Assembly: GCA_019419725.1 (NCBI GenBank)
Contig: DXZL01000007.1
Location: forward strand, 1 to 24,678
Direction of reading: 5' to 3'
From: Veillonella sp.
GTDB lineage: Bacteria > Bacillota > Negativicutes > Veillonellales > Veillonellaceae
DNA length: 24,678 nt
Shown: positions 13,922 through 23,578 of the stretch, piece after piece
Layout: every line of letters begins with the position of its first letter
How positions within the stretch are numbered: position 1 is the stretch's first letter
The notes under the pieces: generated by a model
Told to the model about the DNA's origin: nothing
Database searches by the model: none
Seen by the model: the letters and a program-made list of their open reading frames with translations, nothing else
Position numbers and translations under genes: made by a program

Positions 13922-15430
13922 TTACAACCTAGCTTTTATTAAATCAAGATAAAATCTTAATTCTTTACTTCTAAGAAATAATATCCCCCATGCTACTATT
14001 ATAAAGATACTATTACATACAACCCCCAACAAAAGTCCAAACCAACCACTATCCAAAGCAATAAATTGTGATAAGAATTTACTGAAATAAACTAATACAA
14101 ATGTAACTAGAGTATAACGGAAATAAAGTTTAAAATAACTGACCAAAGACCAACGTAATCCGTATTTAAACAAAACATACGGTTCAACTATAAAAGGCAT
14201 ACAAATCGTACTAATAAACATAGCCAATAACACGCCCCAAACATCAAAATATTGAACTAAAACAATGGAAGATCCTAAATTTATTAAGGCCTCTATTAAG
14301 GACATATATCGATTTTGCCAAAAGAGACCCATAGCATCTTTAAATACTAAGACGCCTTTACGCATAAACATTAGATAGAAGTTGATGACCATCCAAAGTA
14401 CTATACTTTCATCAAAACGATAGCTATTTCCTAGCCAGATGGTAATAAACGGATTTAACAAAAGGTATAAGTTACTACAGATAAAACAAGCCAAATAGGC
14501 TGTCATAAATTCTAATCTCTTGAAAATAACTAATTTATGAGCATCATCATGCGACTCATTCAAATTTCCTACAGATGCCTTTAGTGCATTAAATACTTGA
14601 TCAGACAACTTATCGATGCCATTAATAATCAAATAATAATTCGTATATAACGCAACAGCACTTAAACCTACAAATTTCGACAAAATAATATTTGATGTTC
14701 CAAAAACAGTAACACCACCAATTTTATGAAGTATTAAAGCCTTTATATTTCTAATAATACTTTGGTATATATCTTTATTTAAAGGCTGAATATTCTTTTC
14801 ATTTAAGAACGAATATAAGCGATTGGCTTTTCTAGCTATTAAAAAATTCTCACAGAAAGTCATGCATATACGTAGAATAATATATACCCAAAAACTATGA
14901 GTTAAAATGACTAAGGCAATTTGGAATAAGCTCCCTATCAGTTGAGTAATCCCTCTGTAATAGTTAGCTATATATTGTTTTTGATCAGCTATAAGCAAGC
15001 ATTTTTTATAAGAGTAAAAATAACTAATACCCGTATCAATAACAAAGAGTAAAAAGAAAATATTTAAATATGCAATATTAGGAGGTACCTTTATAAGATG
15101 TTGAACAAAAGGCGATATACATAATCCTAAGAACAGAATAAGTGTACCAATATAAATATATGCTTTTTTAAATATTCTCATGATTGATTTTGCTGTTTCT
15201 AAATCATGATTAGCTAAAGGAGCATATAAACTAAATATAATAGCCGGACCAATGCCCAATTCAGTAAGAGACAATACAGTCAAAATATTATCAAATAAAC
15301 CATTTAAGCCTAAATATTCAATAGATAAATAATATAGTAATACAAAACGAATAATGAACTGTAATACCATATTAAATCCATATACAATTAACGTGGAATT
15401 TATGTTCTTAATTGCACTAACTGTCCGCAT
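13922..15430 (-). CDS. wzx: Wzx-like polysaccharide flippase
   Basis: A 502-residue polytopic membrane protein with roughly 12-14 hydrophobic helices and a characteristic start (NSTLIVYGFNMVLQFIIRFVLLYYL, then YLGLNGLFDNILTVLSLTELGIG). This matches the MOP-superfamily flippases that move undecaprenyl-linked repeat units across the inner membrane. A Wzy-like polymerase (19835-21451) and a polyprenyl-phosphate sugar transferase (23578 onward) in the same operon make a Wzx/Wzy pathway the likely context. Only a weak ribosome site (AGG) precedes the ATG. The gene symbol rests on role and context, since Wzx proteins are highly divergent. Confidence 0.82.
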   Translation of the reverse strand: MRTVSAIKNINSTLIVYGFNMVLQFIIRFVLLYYLSIEYLGLNGLFDNILTVLSLTELGIGPAIIFSLYAPLANHDLETAKSIMRIFKKAYIYIGTLILFLGLCISPFVQHLIKVPPNIAYLNIFFLLFVIDTGISYFYSYKKCLLIADQKQYIANYYRGITQLIGSLFQIALVILTHSFWVYIILRICMTFCENFLIARKANRLYSFLNEKNIQPLNKDIYQSIIRNIKALILHKIGGVTVFGTSNIILSKFVGLSAVALYTNYYLIINGIDKLSDQVFNALKASVGNLNESHDDAHKLVIFKRLEFMTAYLACFICSNLYLLLNPFITIWLGNSYRFDESIVLWMVINFYLMFMRKGVLVFKDAMGLFWQNRYMSLIEALINLGSSIVLVQYFDVWGVLLAMFISTICMPFIVEPYVLFKYGLRWSLVSYFKLYFRYTLVTFVLVYFSKFLSQFIALDSGWFGLLLGVVCNSIFIIVAWGILFLRSKELRFYLDLIKARL

Positions 15431-15439
15431 AATATCAGC

Positions 15440-16159
15440 CTATAATCCCATAATATTGAGACTATTTTTTACCTCTAAATAAGCCTTAAATGTATAAAAA
15501 TCAATAGGTGTTGTAATCTTAATATTCTCAGCTGGACCTATTACTGTAAACAGTTCAGACCCATAAAACTGCATCATAGTTGCCGAATCTATGAACTCCA
15601 AGTTTTCAGATCTTGCTTTTTCATGTGCCTTATAAATATCTTTTAAATAGAAGCATTGTGGAGCTTTAGCAAGTAAACATTCATCTCGAGAAAGTATTTT
15701 CCCTACATGAGAAAGCTTATTATCTTTTAAAACAATAGTTTCTATAGCTTGTGAAACAGTAATGGCATTGCCATATGTTTTTGTGGACGATATACACGTA
15801 TTAATTAGCTCATCAGAGATAATAGGTCTAACCCCATCATGTAATAAAACTATACTATCTTCATCATATAGCCTTGAAGACTCTTGAATCCCAAGATAAA
15901 TCGACTCTTGTCCTGTTTTCCCACCTGAAATAATCGATTTGACTTTATCCAAACTATACTTTTGTACTAATTTACTCACCTCTCCAATAATAGCCTCTAA
16001 TACTACTAAAACAATTCCATCAATATTATTATTATTTTGAAAGTGTTCTAGCGTATACACTAATATTGGTTTCCCATTAACTTCTAGCAATTGTTTCGGT
16101 GTGCCAGTAGAACTCATGCGTTGTCCAGTTCCTCCAGCAAAAATAATACCTATATTCAT
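15440..16159 (-). CDS. IspD/TarI-like cytidylyltransferase
   Basis: A 239-residue nucleotidyltransferase. The CTP-binding loop AGGTGQRM is at residues 8-15, followed by TPKQLLEVNGKPI, VLLHDGVRP (104-112), an AITVS segment, and NIKITTP near the C-terminus. These are IspD/TarI family marks. In a polysaccharide operon next to a LicD-family phosphotransferase it is more likely to make a CDP-activated polyol (for example CDP-ribitol, as Bcs1 or TarI do) than to serve isoprenoid synthesis, but the motifs do not separate the two. AGGGG precedes the ATG. The gene lies 16 bases downstream of licD, which supports a joint function. Confidence 0.85.
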   Translation of the reverse strand: MNIGIIFAGGTGQRMSSTGTPKQLLEVNGKPILVYTLEHFQNNNNIDGIVLVVLEAIIGEVSKLVQKYSLDKVKSIISGGKTGQESIYLGIQESSRLYDEDSIVLLHDGVRPIISDELINTCISSTKTYGNAITVSQAIETIVLKDNKLSHVGKILSRDECLLAKAPQCFYLKDIYKAHEKARSENLEFIDSATMMQFYGSELFTVIGPAENIKITTPIDFYTFKAYLEVKNSLNIMGL

Positions 16160-16175
16160 GCTATACCCCTATACA

Positions 16176-16970
16176 TTAAATCTCATATGCTCTAATACTT
16201 GATATTTTACGTTTACCTTCTGGTGGTATTTCCATATAGTTACAACCATATAAATTACTTAAATATGTATCGTAACATGAAAAAACCTCTAATGTTAAAT
16301 CTCTAAACTCTATAGGGACACGTTTTTCAAAAGCATCCTTTACCATACATTCAGCTTCACCATAAACGCCACCAGTAATAGCGCCTACATGATTAGAAGT
16401 ATTATAATCATACTGTTTTGCTAATTGATCTAATTTATAAGCCCAATATTTATATCCCACACATTTAGCAAAAATAATTAATATAGACTTGATACATGCT
16501 CTAGTAAATGATTTACCATGTCCTAATTTAGCATCACATAGTTCTAGCATCTTACTATAAATTTTACGTTTTTTATAGATACTAATCACTTCATTTGTAT
16601 CATTTGGTAATCCATCAACAGGCATAATATCCATAAATAAAAATTGATTAGAATTACTATATTCATCTTCAATCTTGATATCAAGTTTTTCTAATCGCGC
16701 AAAAGGATATTTTGAGTTATTACGCTCAATAGATCTAAGCAAATAATTATTATTTAAAACCTCTGGAAATATAGAAATTAGTTTTTCATAATCAGGTCTA
16801 CTTAAACAAATGTCTATATCATCATCCCAAGGAATAAAACCTTTATGCCTAATGGCCCCTAATAATGATCCTCCTGACAACGAATATTTAATATCATTCT
16901 CTTTACAAAAGGAATCAAACTCTTTAAGCATTATAAATAAATGATCTTGAATTTCAGATATAGTCAACAT
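16176..16970 (-). CDS. LicD-family phosphotransferase
   Basis: A 264-residue member of the LicD (fukutin-related) nucleotidyltransferase-fold family, which moves phosphocholine or phospho-polyol groups from a CDP carrier to glycans. The diagnostic segment GGSLLGAIRHKGFIPWDDDID lies at residues 33-53, with the metal-binding aspartates in WDDDID. The C-terminal part (VGAITGGVYGEAECM, PIEFRDLTLEVF, LSNLYG) is also typical. The ATG at 16970 is chosen because AGGGG lies ten bases before it; the upstream in-frame TTG at 16994 overlaps the preceding gene. No choline kinase or choline transporter is seen in the window, so phosphocholine is less likely than a phospho-polyol made with the cytidylyltransferase next door. 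Confidence 0.88.
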   Translation of the reverse strand: MLTISEIQDHLFIMLKEFDSFCKENDIKYSLSGGSLLGAIRHKGFIPWDDDIDICLSRPDYEKLISIFPEVLNNNYLLRSIERNNSKYPFARLEKLDIKIEDEYSNSNQFLFMDIMPVDGLPNDTNEVISIYKKRKIYSKMLELCDAKLGHGKSFTRACIKSILIIFAKCVGYKYWAYKLDQLAKQYDYNTSNHVGAITGGVYGEAECMVKDAFEKRVPIEFRDLTLEVFSCYDTYLSNLYGCNYMEIPPEGKRKISSIRAYEI

Positions 16971-16983
16971 TATTAAAAATCCC

Positions 16984-17985
16984 CTAATTTTCAAACCATA
17001 CTAACTTCATTTGTCGTATAAATTCATCTTCTGACCAGTCTTCAATGCCGAATCTAGGTATAGAAAATGGATTAGCATTAGAATGAAGCTGTGCTCTTTT
17101 AGTACTAACTGAATATGTGAATCCTAGATCTTGAACAATTTGTTCTGTCACTTGATCAAAACTTTCTTTATGACCAAAAGGATACGCAAAAATATCTATA
17201 TCTGTGTGTAACAAATTCTCTAAAAAAAGCTTAGAAGATTGTATTTCATGTATTTGCTCTTCTCTACTAATTTGTTTCAACGCTGGATGGTGTATAGTAT
17301 GCGCTCCTAATGTAATTAACTGACTTTGATATAACTCTATTAACTCCGACGAACTCATAGTCCTATTATTAGGATTAACCTTCAATCCATAAAATTCATA
17401 CCATCTGTCTAATATCATATCTCTTTCATTAGGATGTAGAGAAAAAAGCATATGATGTAACGTATAAAAACTATGTAATCTCTTTTTATCATCGGATACA
17501 TCAAATATATGTCTTTGATTTAATATATCTAACTCAATTAATTCTCTTAGATTTTTATTTTCGAATAAAACAGTTTCTAATCGATCCCACCAAAATTCTT
17601 TACCAGTATCTACACCGCCAGATGTTATAAAAATCGTCGCTGGGACTTGATACTTTTTTAAAATTGGAAAGGCATATTTGTAATTATCATAATATCCATC
17701 GTCAAAGGTAATAATAACAGATGGTTCTTTTATATCATTGCATTTTAAATCATTAAAAGTTATTACATTGTAGTGATTTTTTAAGACTTGAATATGTCTT
17801 TCAAAATTATCAGGAGTTACATTAATATTAAATAAATCACGATTCAAGTAATTAACTCTATGATAAAGTAAAACAACTACTGGCTTATCAAAAATATTAT
17901 GGATTAAATTGATTGGAGCCAACCTTTTTCTATAGATAGATCGAATCCACGGTAGATTTTCTTTTATATAATCTTTAAAACTCAT
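16984..17985 (-). CDS. Polysaccharide deacetylase (CE4, NodB-type)
   Basis: A 333-residue protein with the NodB homology domain. VIITFDDGYYDN (residues 90-101) supplies the catalytic Asp pair, LGAHTIHHPAL (227-237) the two metal-binding His (229 and 233), and FAYPFGH (266-272) the third conserved motif. It has no classical signal peptide, although the segment KPVVVLLYHRVN is the start of the domain. It probably removes N-acetyl groups from hexosamines of the glycan or its lipid-linked precursor. Its stop region precedes licD by 13 bases, and its ATG overlaps the stop of the GT4 gene by four bases (ATGA), so the genes are translationally coupled. Confidence 0.9.
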   Translation of the reverse strand: MSFKDYIKENLPWIRSIYRKRLAPINLIHNIFDKPVVVLLYHRVNYLNRDLFNINVTPDNFERHIQVLKNHYNVITFNDLKCNDIKEPSVIITFDDGYYDNYKYAFPILKKYQVPATIFITSGGVDTGKEFWWDRLETVLFENKNLRELIELDILNQRHIFDVSDDKKRLHSFYTLHHMLFSLHPNERDMILDRWYEFYGLKVNPNNRTMSSSELIELYQSQLITLGAHTIHHPALKQISREEQIHEIQSSKLFLENLLHTDIDIFAYPFGHKESFDQVTEQIVQDLGFTYSVSTKRAQLHSNANPFSIPRFGIEDWSEDEFIRQMKLVWFEN

Positions 17986-19073
17986 TGTTTTCCCTTATAT
18001 ATATTTTCAATCTTCTTTATAGCAACACTAGAATCATAACCTAGTTCTTTAATTCTAGATCTATAATCAATATATTTATTCTTACCAAATTTAGACATAA
18101 TCTCATAAGCCCATTGTTCAGGATTATCAATTGGTAAAGACGTACATAAATCAGTCAATACAACCTCTTGTGTAATCGTATCAGATACTAATATTGGTAT
18201 ACCTAATGCTTGTGACTCAATAGCAATTAGCGGTAACCCTTCAAATAATGAGGGTAATATCATAATATCTATAGCTTGCATAACCTCAACAGTGTTATTT
18301 ACATACCCCATAAAAATAACCTTGTCAGATATAGCTGCTAATTTTACAAGACTTTCAACCTTATGACGTTCTACACCATCCCCCAAGAGAAATAAATAAC
18401 TATTAGGATTTTGTTTTAATACCTCTTTAAATATATCAATAATAAAAGAGTGATTTTTAACAGGTGTAAAACGACCAATATGTCCTATTACCAATGCATC
18501 CTTAGGAATGTTGAATTTTTGTCTAATCTCCAACCCTAGATTTATATTTCTATCATATAAATCTAAATCGATAGCATTATGTAATAAATAATATGAATCA
18601 CTATCTATACATTTTCTGGGAAACATCCATTCTGATGCCTTAGTAGAGCAGCCTATATAAGTATCAACCAAATAAGGTAATAAAAATCTTCCAACCTTAT
18701 GTAATCCTGTCTTTAGAAAGCGTACGATTCTTCGATTATCATCTATACTAGAGCTATGCGCATGTAAAATAATAGTTTTAAATCCAGCTAATTTAGCAAT
18801 CAAAATAGGAATAATATTGACATAAGATTGATGAAAATGAATGATATCTTTTCCTTCAGAAAGTAGGCACTTCATTTTTTTATAAAACTGAATAATATGA
18901 TACGGTCTACTAACCGTCTCTACCTTATAATTTACATCAAAATTTTGAGGATCATCATAACTCAGTAATGTTAATTCAAATTCTTTTTTATCAATCATTC
19001 TATACAATTGAAGAACATAAGATGTTAAACCTCCCATATCTTTATCTATAGGAAGTTCTATTACCTTTATCAT
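17982..19073 (-). CDS. Family 4 glycosyltransferase
   Basis: A 363-residue GT-B fold glycosyltransferase. The N-terminal domain starts with the Gly-rich acceptor loop (DMGGLTSYVLQLYR). The C-terminal domain has GHIGRFTPVKN (197-207), FLLGDGVERH, the phosphate-binding segment IMILPSLFEGLPLIAIE with the E-x7-E motif (278-286), and a conserved SQALGIPIL. It adds one sugar to the lipid-linked repeat unit from an NDP-sugar. The ATG at 19073 is preferred to the TTG at 19094, which lies inside the upstream gene. The best ribosome site (GGGAG) is about 14 bases away, rather far. Donor and linkage cannot be told. Confidence 0.9.
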   Translation of the reverse strand: MIKVIELPIDKDMGGLTSYVLQLYRMIDKKEFELTLLSYDDPQNFDVNYKVETVSRPYHIIQFYKKMKCLLSEGKDIIHFHQSYVNIIPILIAKLAGFKTIILHAHSSSIDDNRRIVRFLKTGLHKVGRFLLPYLVDTYIGCSTKASEWMFPRKCIDSDSYYLLHNAIDLDLYDRNINLGLEIRQKFNIPKDALVIGHIGRFTPVKNHSFIIDIFKEVLKQNPNSYLFLLGDGVERHKVESLVKLAAISDKVIFMGYVNNTVEVMQAIDIMILPSLFEGLPLIAIESQALGIPILVSDTITQEVVLTDLCTSLPIDNPEQWAYEIMSKFGKNKYIDYRSRIKELGYDSSVAIKKIENIYKGKQ

Positions 19074-19083
19074 AGTCAGTATA

Positions 19084-19845
19084 TTATCTCCCAAATAATT
19101 TACGTTTTAAGAATAAGCCACCTTTTTTCAACCAGTTTTGTGGCTCCATAAAGGATACATTTTGTTCTTTATAGTCGATGTTATTTGCTTCAATCCATAC
19201 GTCGAGCAAAATTTCGCTTACAAAACCATAAATGCGAGCTTCGTATGTATCGTAATTGGAAATATCGACGCGATGTTCGATTTCTTCCAAGATGGAGAAC
19301 ATCCACTCGCAGTATTGATCAAATAGGTCGCGGCGCATAACAAACATATTGAACATGTGCGCCCATGTGCGATTGCAAACCTTTGTGAAAGCAGCGCTAT
19401 ATTCTGGATATTTTTCAGCGATGATTTGCTCTGCCGCATCAAGGCCGTCGCTATGATGGGCATGATTATAGTGAGAACGGTTAGATTCAATATAATATTT
19501 ACGCTTATCTGCTACCACAACAGGATACTCTGAAAGTAGTTTTTCCCATTCTGGACCTGTAAGAATTTGATTCTTTTTGTCCTCTACGGAACGCACCTCT
19601 TTGCGCGTAAAGTATCGTCTGTAATGAACAAGACCGATATAGTCCGCATCAAGGTTTTTCCAAGCCCAATAAAGGCCTGTTAATTCACAATAATTTGCAT
19701 TTTTTGAGGAGATATTATCTCCTGTATGATCGCCGGTATAACCAATATCAGCTTTGCCTTCTCGACCTACATGGATTGGCATATATACAGAGTCCTCTGG
19801 CATCCAATATTGTTTATGTGTAGCGACTAAAATCTTAATATTCAC
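19084..19845 (-). CDS. DUF4422 glycosyltransferase
   Basis: A 253-residue protein of the DUF4422 family, found in capsule and O-antigen loci and thought to be glycosyltransferases. Marks are IKILVATHKQYWMP at the N-terminus, NYCELTGLYWAWKN (51-64) and GLVHYRRYF (71-79). I chose the GTG at 19845 because GGAGG lies six bases before it, inside the 3' end of the polymerase gene (11-base overlap). Its base composition is clearly higher in G+C than its neighbours on both sides (a sampled 60-base line is about 43 percent, against about 23 percent in the polymerase gene). It therefore has a different origin from the surrounding AT-rich block, closer to glf and the first transferase. Confidence 0.85.
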   Translation of the reverse strand: MNIKILVATHKQYWMPEDSVYMPIHVGREGKADIGYTGDHTGDNISSKNANYCELTGLYWAWKNLDADYIGLVHYRRYFTRKEVRSVEDKKNQILTGPEWEKLLSEYPVVVADKRKYYIESNRSHYNHAHHSDGLDAAEQIIAEKYPEYSAAFTKVCNRTWAHMFNMFVMRRDLFDQYCEWMFSILEEIEHRVDISNYDTYEARIYGFVSEILLDVWIEANNIDYKEQNVSFMEPQNWLKKGGLFLKRKLFGR

Positions 19846-21451
19846 GAACTTCCTCCACCTTATTATTACATGCATTTTTGACGTATACTAACGCATAACC
19901 AAAACCTAATAATATCCAAAAATAATACAGCTCATTTAAGGTTGTTCCTATCCCTGTTAATAAACACTCTATGTAAGCTATTGTAAAAAATATAACAAAT
20001 GTATCTTTTGAATTTTGAATTATATATTTTAATAATCTAAATAATAACAATAATATAGGAGCCATAAATAATACAAAGCTTATAATACCTGTTTCAGATA
20101 AACGAGAAGTATATTCTCCTAACATAGGAATTGAGATATTAATAAGACCTTTATTTTTAATATTATTAATCCACATTTTAACTTCTGTATTATTCAATGT
20201 ATCTTCATCTAAGTGATTTAGGACATAAGGGGTTCGTAAACCTTGTCCAATACCTAATAATGGATTTTCTATGAATATATTCAAATCAGCTTTCATAACA
20301 CCATATCTTTGGTTATTACTACGACCATCTTTTTTAGATAAAGACGTAATATTGTTTTCTCCATAAGATGTAATTTCATTTGCAACCTGCTGAGTTGATA
20401 TATTTTTAATTGTTGCATTAGTTGTATTTATACTTTTAGTAGGAGCATCTTGTACATAAAGAACATTAGATGTATATGCTATATTTCCTATAAAAGCTAA
20501 AACTCCTATTAAAGTTACAAGAACCGAATGTATTACAAATTTTTTATTTCTAAACTGAATACATATTGCCAATACAAGCAATATGTGATCTATTATTAAA
20601 AAAACTGTTGCAGTTCTGCTATTCGCCAATAAAGTAATCATCTCTAAAAGCAATAGAATAATGAAAGATAATCCTACCAACTTTTTATTCTTAGATGTAA
20701 AAATAATACTCCATATAAAAGGAATCGTAATAACTGCATAAATCCCTAAAAAGGATGGTTCAGGAAAAAGAGAGCGTATTTGCAATTCAGGCCAAAATAA
20801 TGGTGGCCACCATGTATTATTAATCTCAATAGCATGAACAATAGGTCTTATGTATGTTAATAATGAAAGTGCCCATTGTTGTTTATCAAAATAAAATAGT
20901 TCAATAACACCAAAAACAACAACTAGACTAGCCGAAATTAATGAACCCTTACTTACTATTTTCAAAATTGTTTCCGAACGATTTTTATACCAATAAAAAA
21001 TCAAATAAGAAAATCCAAATGTAAAAATAAGTTGAGTCAAAGAATTCTTTAAAACCCTAAAGCAAAAATGAATGACCGATAATGTATATTCACTCACAGA
21101 TTCATTAAATATCAATTGAATTATGGCTTCCAATTTATGATTCATATAATTAGTGCCAGGAACTAAATCATAGTAAGGGAAATTAATCAAACCATGAACT
21201 AAAGATACAGCAATACTGAAACCTAAAAGAGCTATATACAATAATTCTTTCCAATATAAATGATATTGACGTAGACTATGTCTTTTTAGCCATACACTAT
21301 ATACTAAACAAATAAATAGTGTATAAAATGATGCTTTTGCTGAAAACTCACCACCTAAAAAACCTATTCGTAAAGACATAGGGATTACAGGAAATATTAC
21401 AAATATAAAACTTAATCCTATTAAACTATCAATATATTTATTACTAGACAT
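19835..21451 (-). CDS. Wzy-like polysaccharide polymerase / O-antigen ligase family
   Basis: A 538-residue polytopic membrane protein with about ten to twelve hydrophobic helices and a large hydrophilic loop of about 100 residues late in the protein (roughly 325-430). That loop contains NNQRYGVMKADLNIFIENPLLGIGQG, the pattern seen in Wzy polymerases and WaaL ligases. Its position in an operon with a flippase and an initiating transferase favours Wzy, the enzyme that polymerises lipid-linked repeat units on the periplasmic side. AGGATGAG lies shortly before the ATG. It is extremely AT-rich. A ligase role cannot be excluded on sequence alone. Confidence 0.8.
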   Translation of the reverse strand: MSSNKYIDSLIGLSFIFVIFPVIPMSLRIGFLGGEFSAKASFYTLFICLVYSVWLKRHSLRQYHLYWKELLYIALLGFSIAVSLVHGLINFPYYDLVPGTNYMNHKLEAIIQLIFNESVSEYTLSVIHFCFRVLKNSLTQLIFTFGFSYLIFYWYKNRSETILKIVSKGSLISASLVVVFGVIELFYFDKQQWALSLLTYIRPIVHAIEINNTWWPPLFWPELQIRSLFPEPSFLGIYAVITIPFIWSIIFTSKNKKLVGLSFIILLLLEMITLLANSRTATVFLIIDHILLVLAICIQFRNKKFVIHSVLVTLIGVLAFIGNIAYTSNVLYVQDAPTKSINTTNATIKNISTQQVANEITSYGENNITSLSKKDGRSNNQRYGVMKADLNIFIENPLLGIGQGLRTPYVLNHLDEDTLNNTEVKMWINNIKNKGLINISIPMLGEYTSRLSETGIISFVLFMAPILLLLFRLLKYIIQNSKDTFVIFFTIAYIECLLTGIGTTLNELYYFWILLGFGYALVYVKNACNNKVEEVREY

Positions 21452-21476
21452 ATACTCTCATCCTACTACTCTCATC

Positions 21477-22477
21477 TTATGATTTTAATTTGATTAACTT
21501 GGAATTACCAAAAATCCAAGAGGTTATTTTATATCTATCAAAAAACTTAACAATAAAAATAGGCACTATTGTACTAATCATACAAGATAAAATTAAACAC
21601 ACCATGATATTATCAATAGACAGGTGCTTAAATATAGTTCTTAATGGCCCAGAAAAATATAAGTGTAAAATATAGATTCCCAAAGAGTAACGACCACAAA
21701 TATTCCAAATAGTAACCCATTTTATATTCTTAAACTTAAAAAATAGAATAGATAAAAAAACAGAACCTGATATAGCACATATAAACTTTAAAATATTATG
21801 TACTTCAATATAAGGAAATGTAATCACTGCCAGGACAATGCTAATCAAACCAATACCATTCAACTTATTACAAATAATTGTCCTGAGTTGATCCTGATAC
21901 ATACATAGTACAGATCCTAATGTAAAATATACGCCTCCATAGACAATTAAATTAATAATCTTTAATAATCCCTGAACTGGTGGCATAAAAAAATATAATA
22001 CTAGAAAACTGATAAAAATAATTATAGGCTTTATCTTAGATTCAAATATGGGAATAGCTACAAAAAGCCAAATGAGCACGTATAAAAACCACAAATAAGA
22101 AAGTGGTGCTATATAAATATGCATTAAATCAGCTAAATTAAAATGATCACTCATTTGGATATTTCCATACAGCGTTGCATAATATTTAGATAACCAAAAT
22201 ACAACTGAAAATAACAAATACATAGGTATCATATTTAAAAACTTATTAGAAATTTTTTTAATCAGACCTGAATTTTTTTGTGACCATGTAAGCTTATATA
22301 AATAGCCACTAATCAAAAAAAACAATGGCATATGGAAACTATAAATTACATCATATACAAACTGTAAGCTCCATTGATAATCTGTAAATGTTTCCGCTCT
22401 AATATAGCCAAGAATAACATGCCCAACAACAACTAAAAATATAGCAAAACCCTTTAATGAATCTAGCCACTCAATTC

Positions 22478-22481
<4 letters not shown>
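21477..22481 (-). CDS. Acyltransferase-3 family membrane O-acyltransferase
   Basis: A 334-residue integral membrane protein with about ten helices. The N-terminus RIEWLDSLKGFAIFLVVVGH has the R/D/KG pattern and the conserved His21, and FHMPLFFLISG carries the second conserved His (50). These are hallmarks of the acyltransferase-3 family, which moves acetyl or other acyl groups onto extracytoplasmic glycans. The length is full for the family. Its ATG overlaps the glf stop by four bases (ATGA), with AAGGAG eight bases upstream inside glf. It most likely O-acetylates the polysaccharide made by this operon. The decayed fragment at 5959-6512 is from the same family. Confidence 0.87.
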
Positions 22482-23577
<1,096 letters not shown>

Positions 23578-23578
<1 letters not shown>

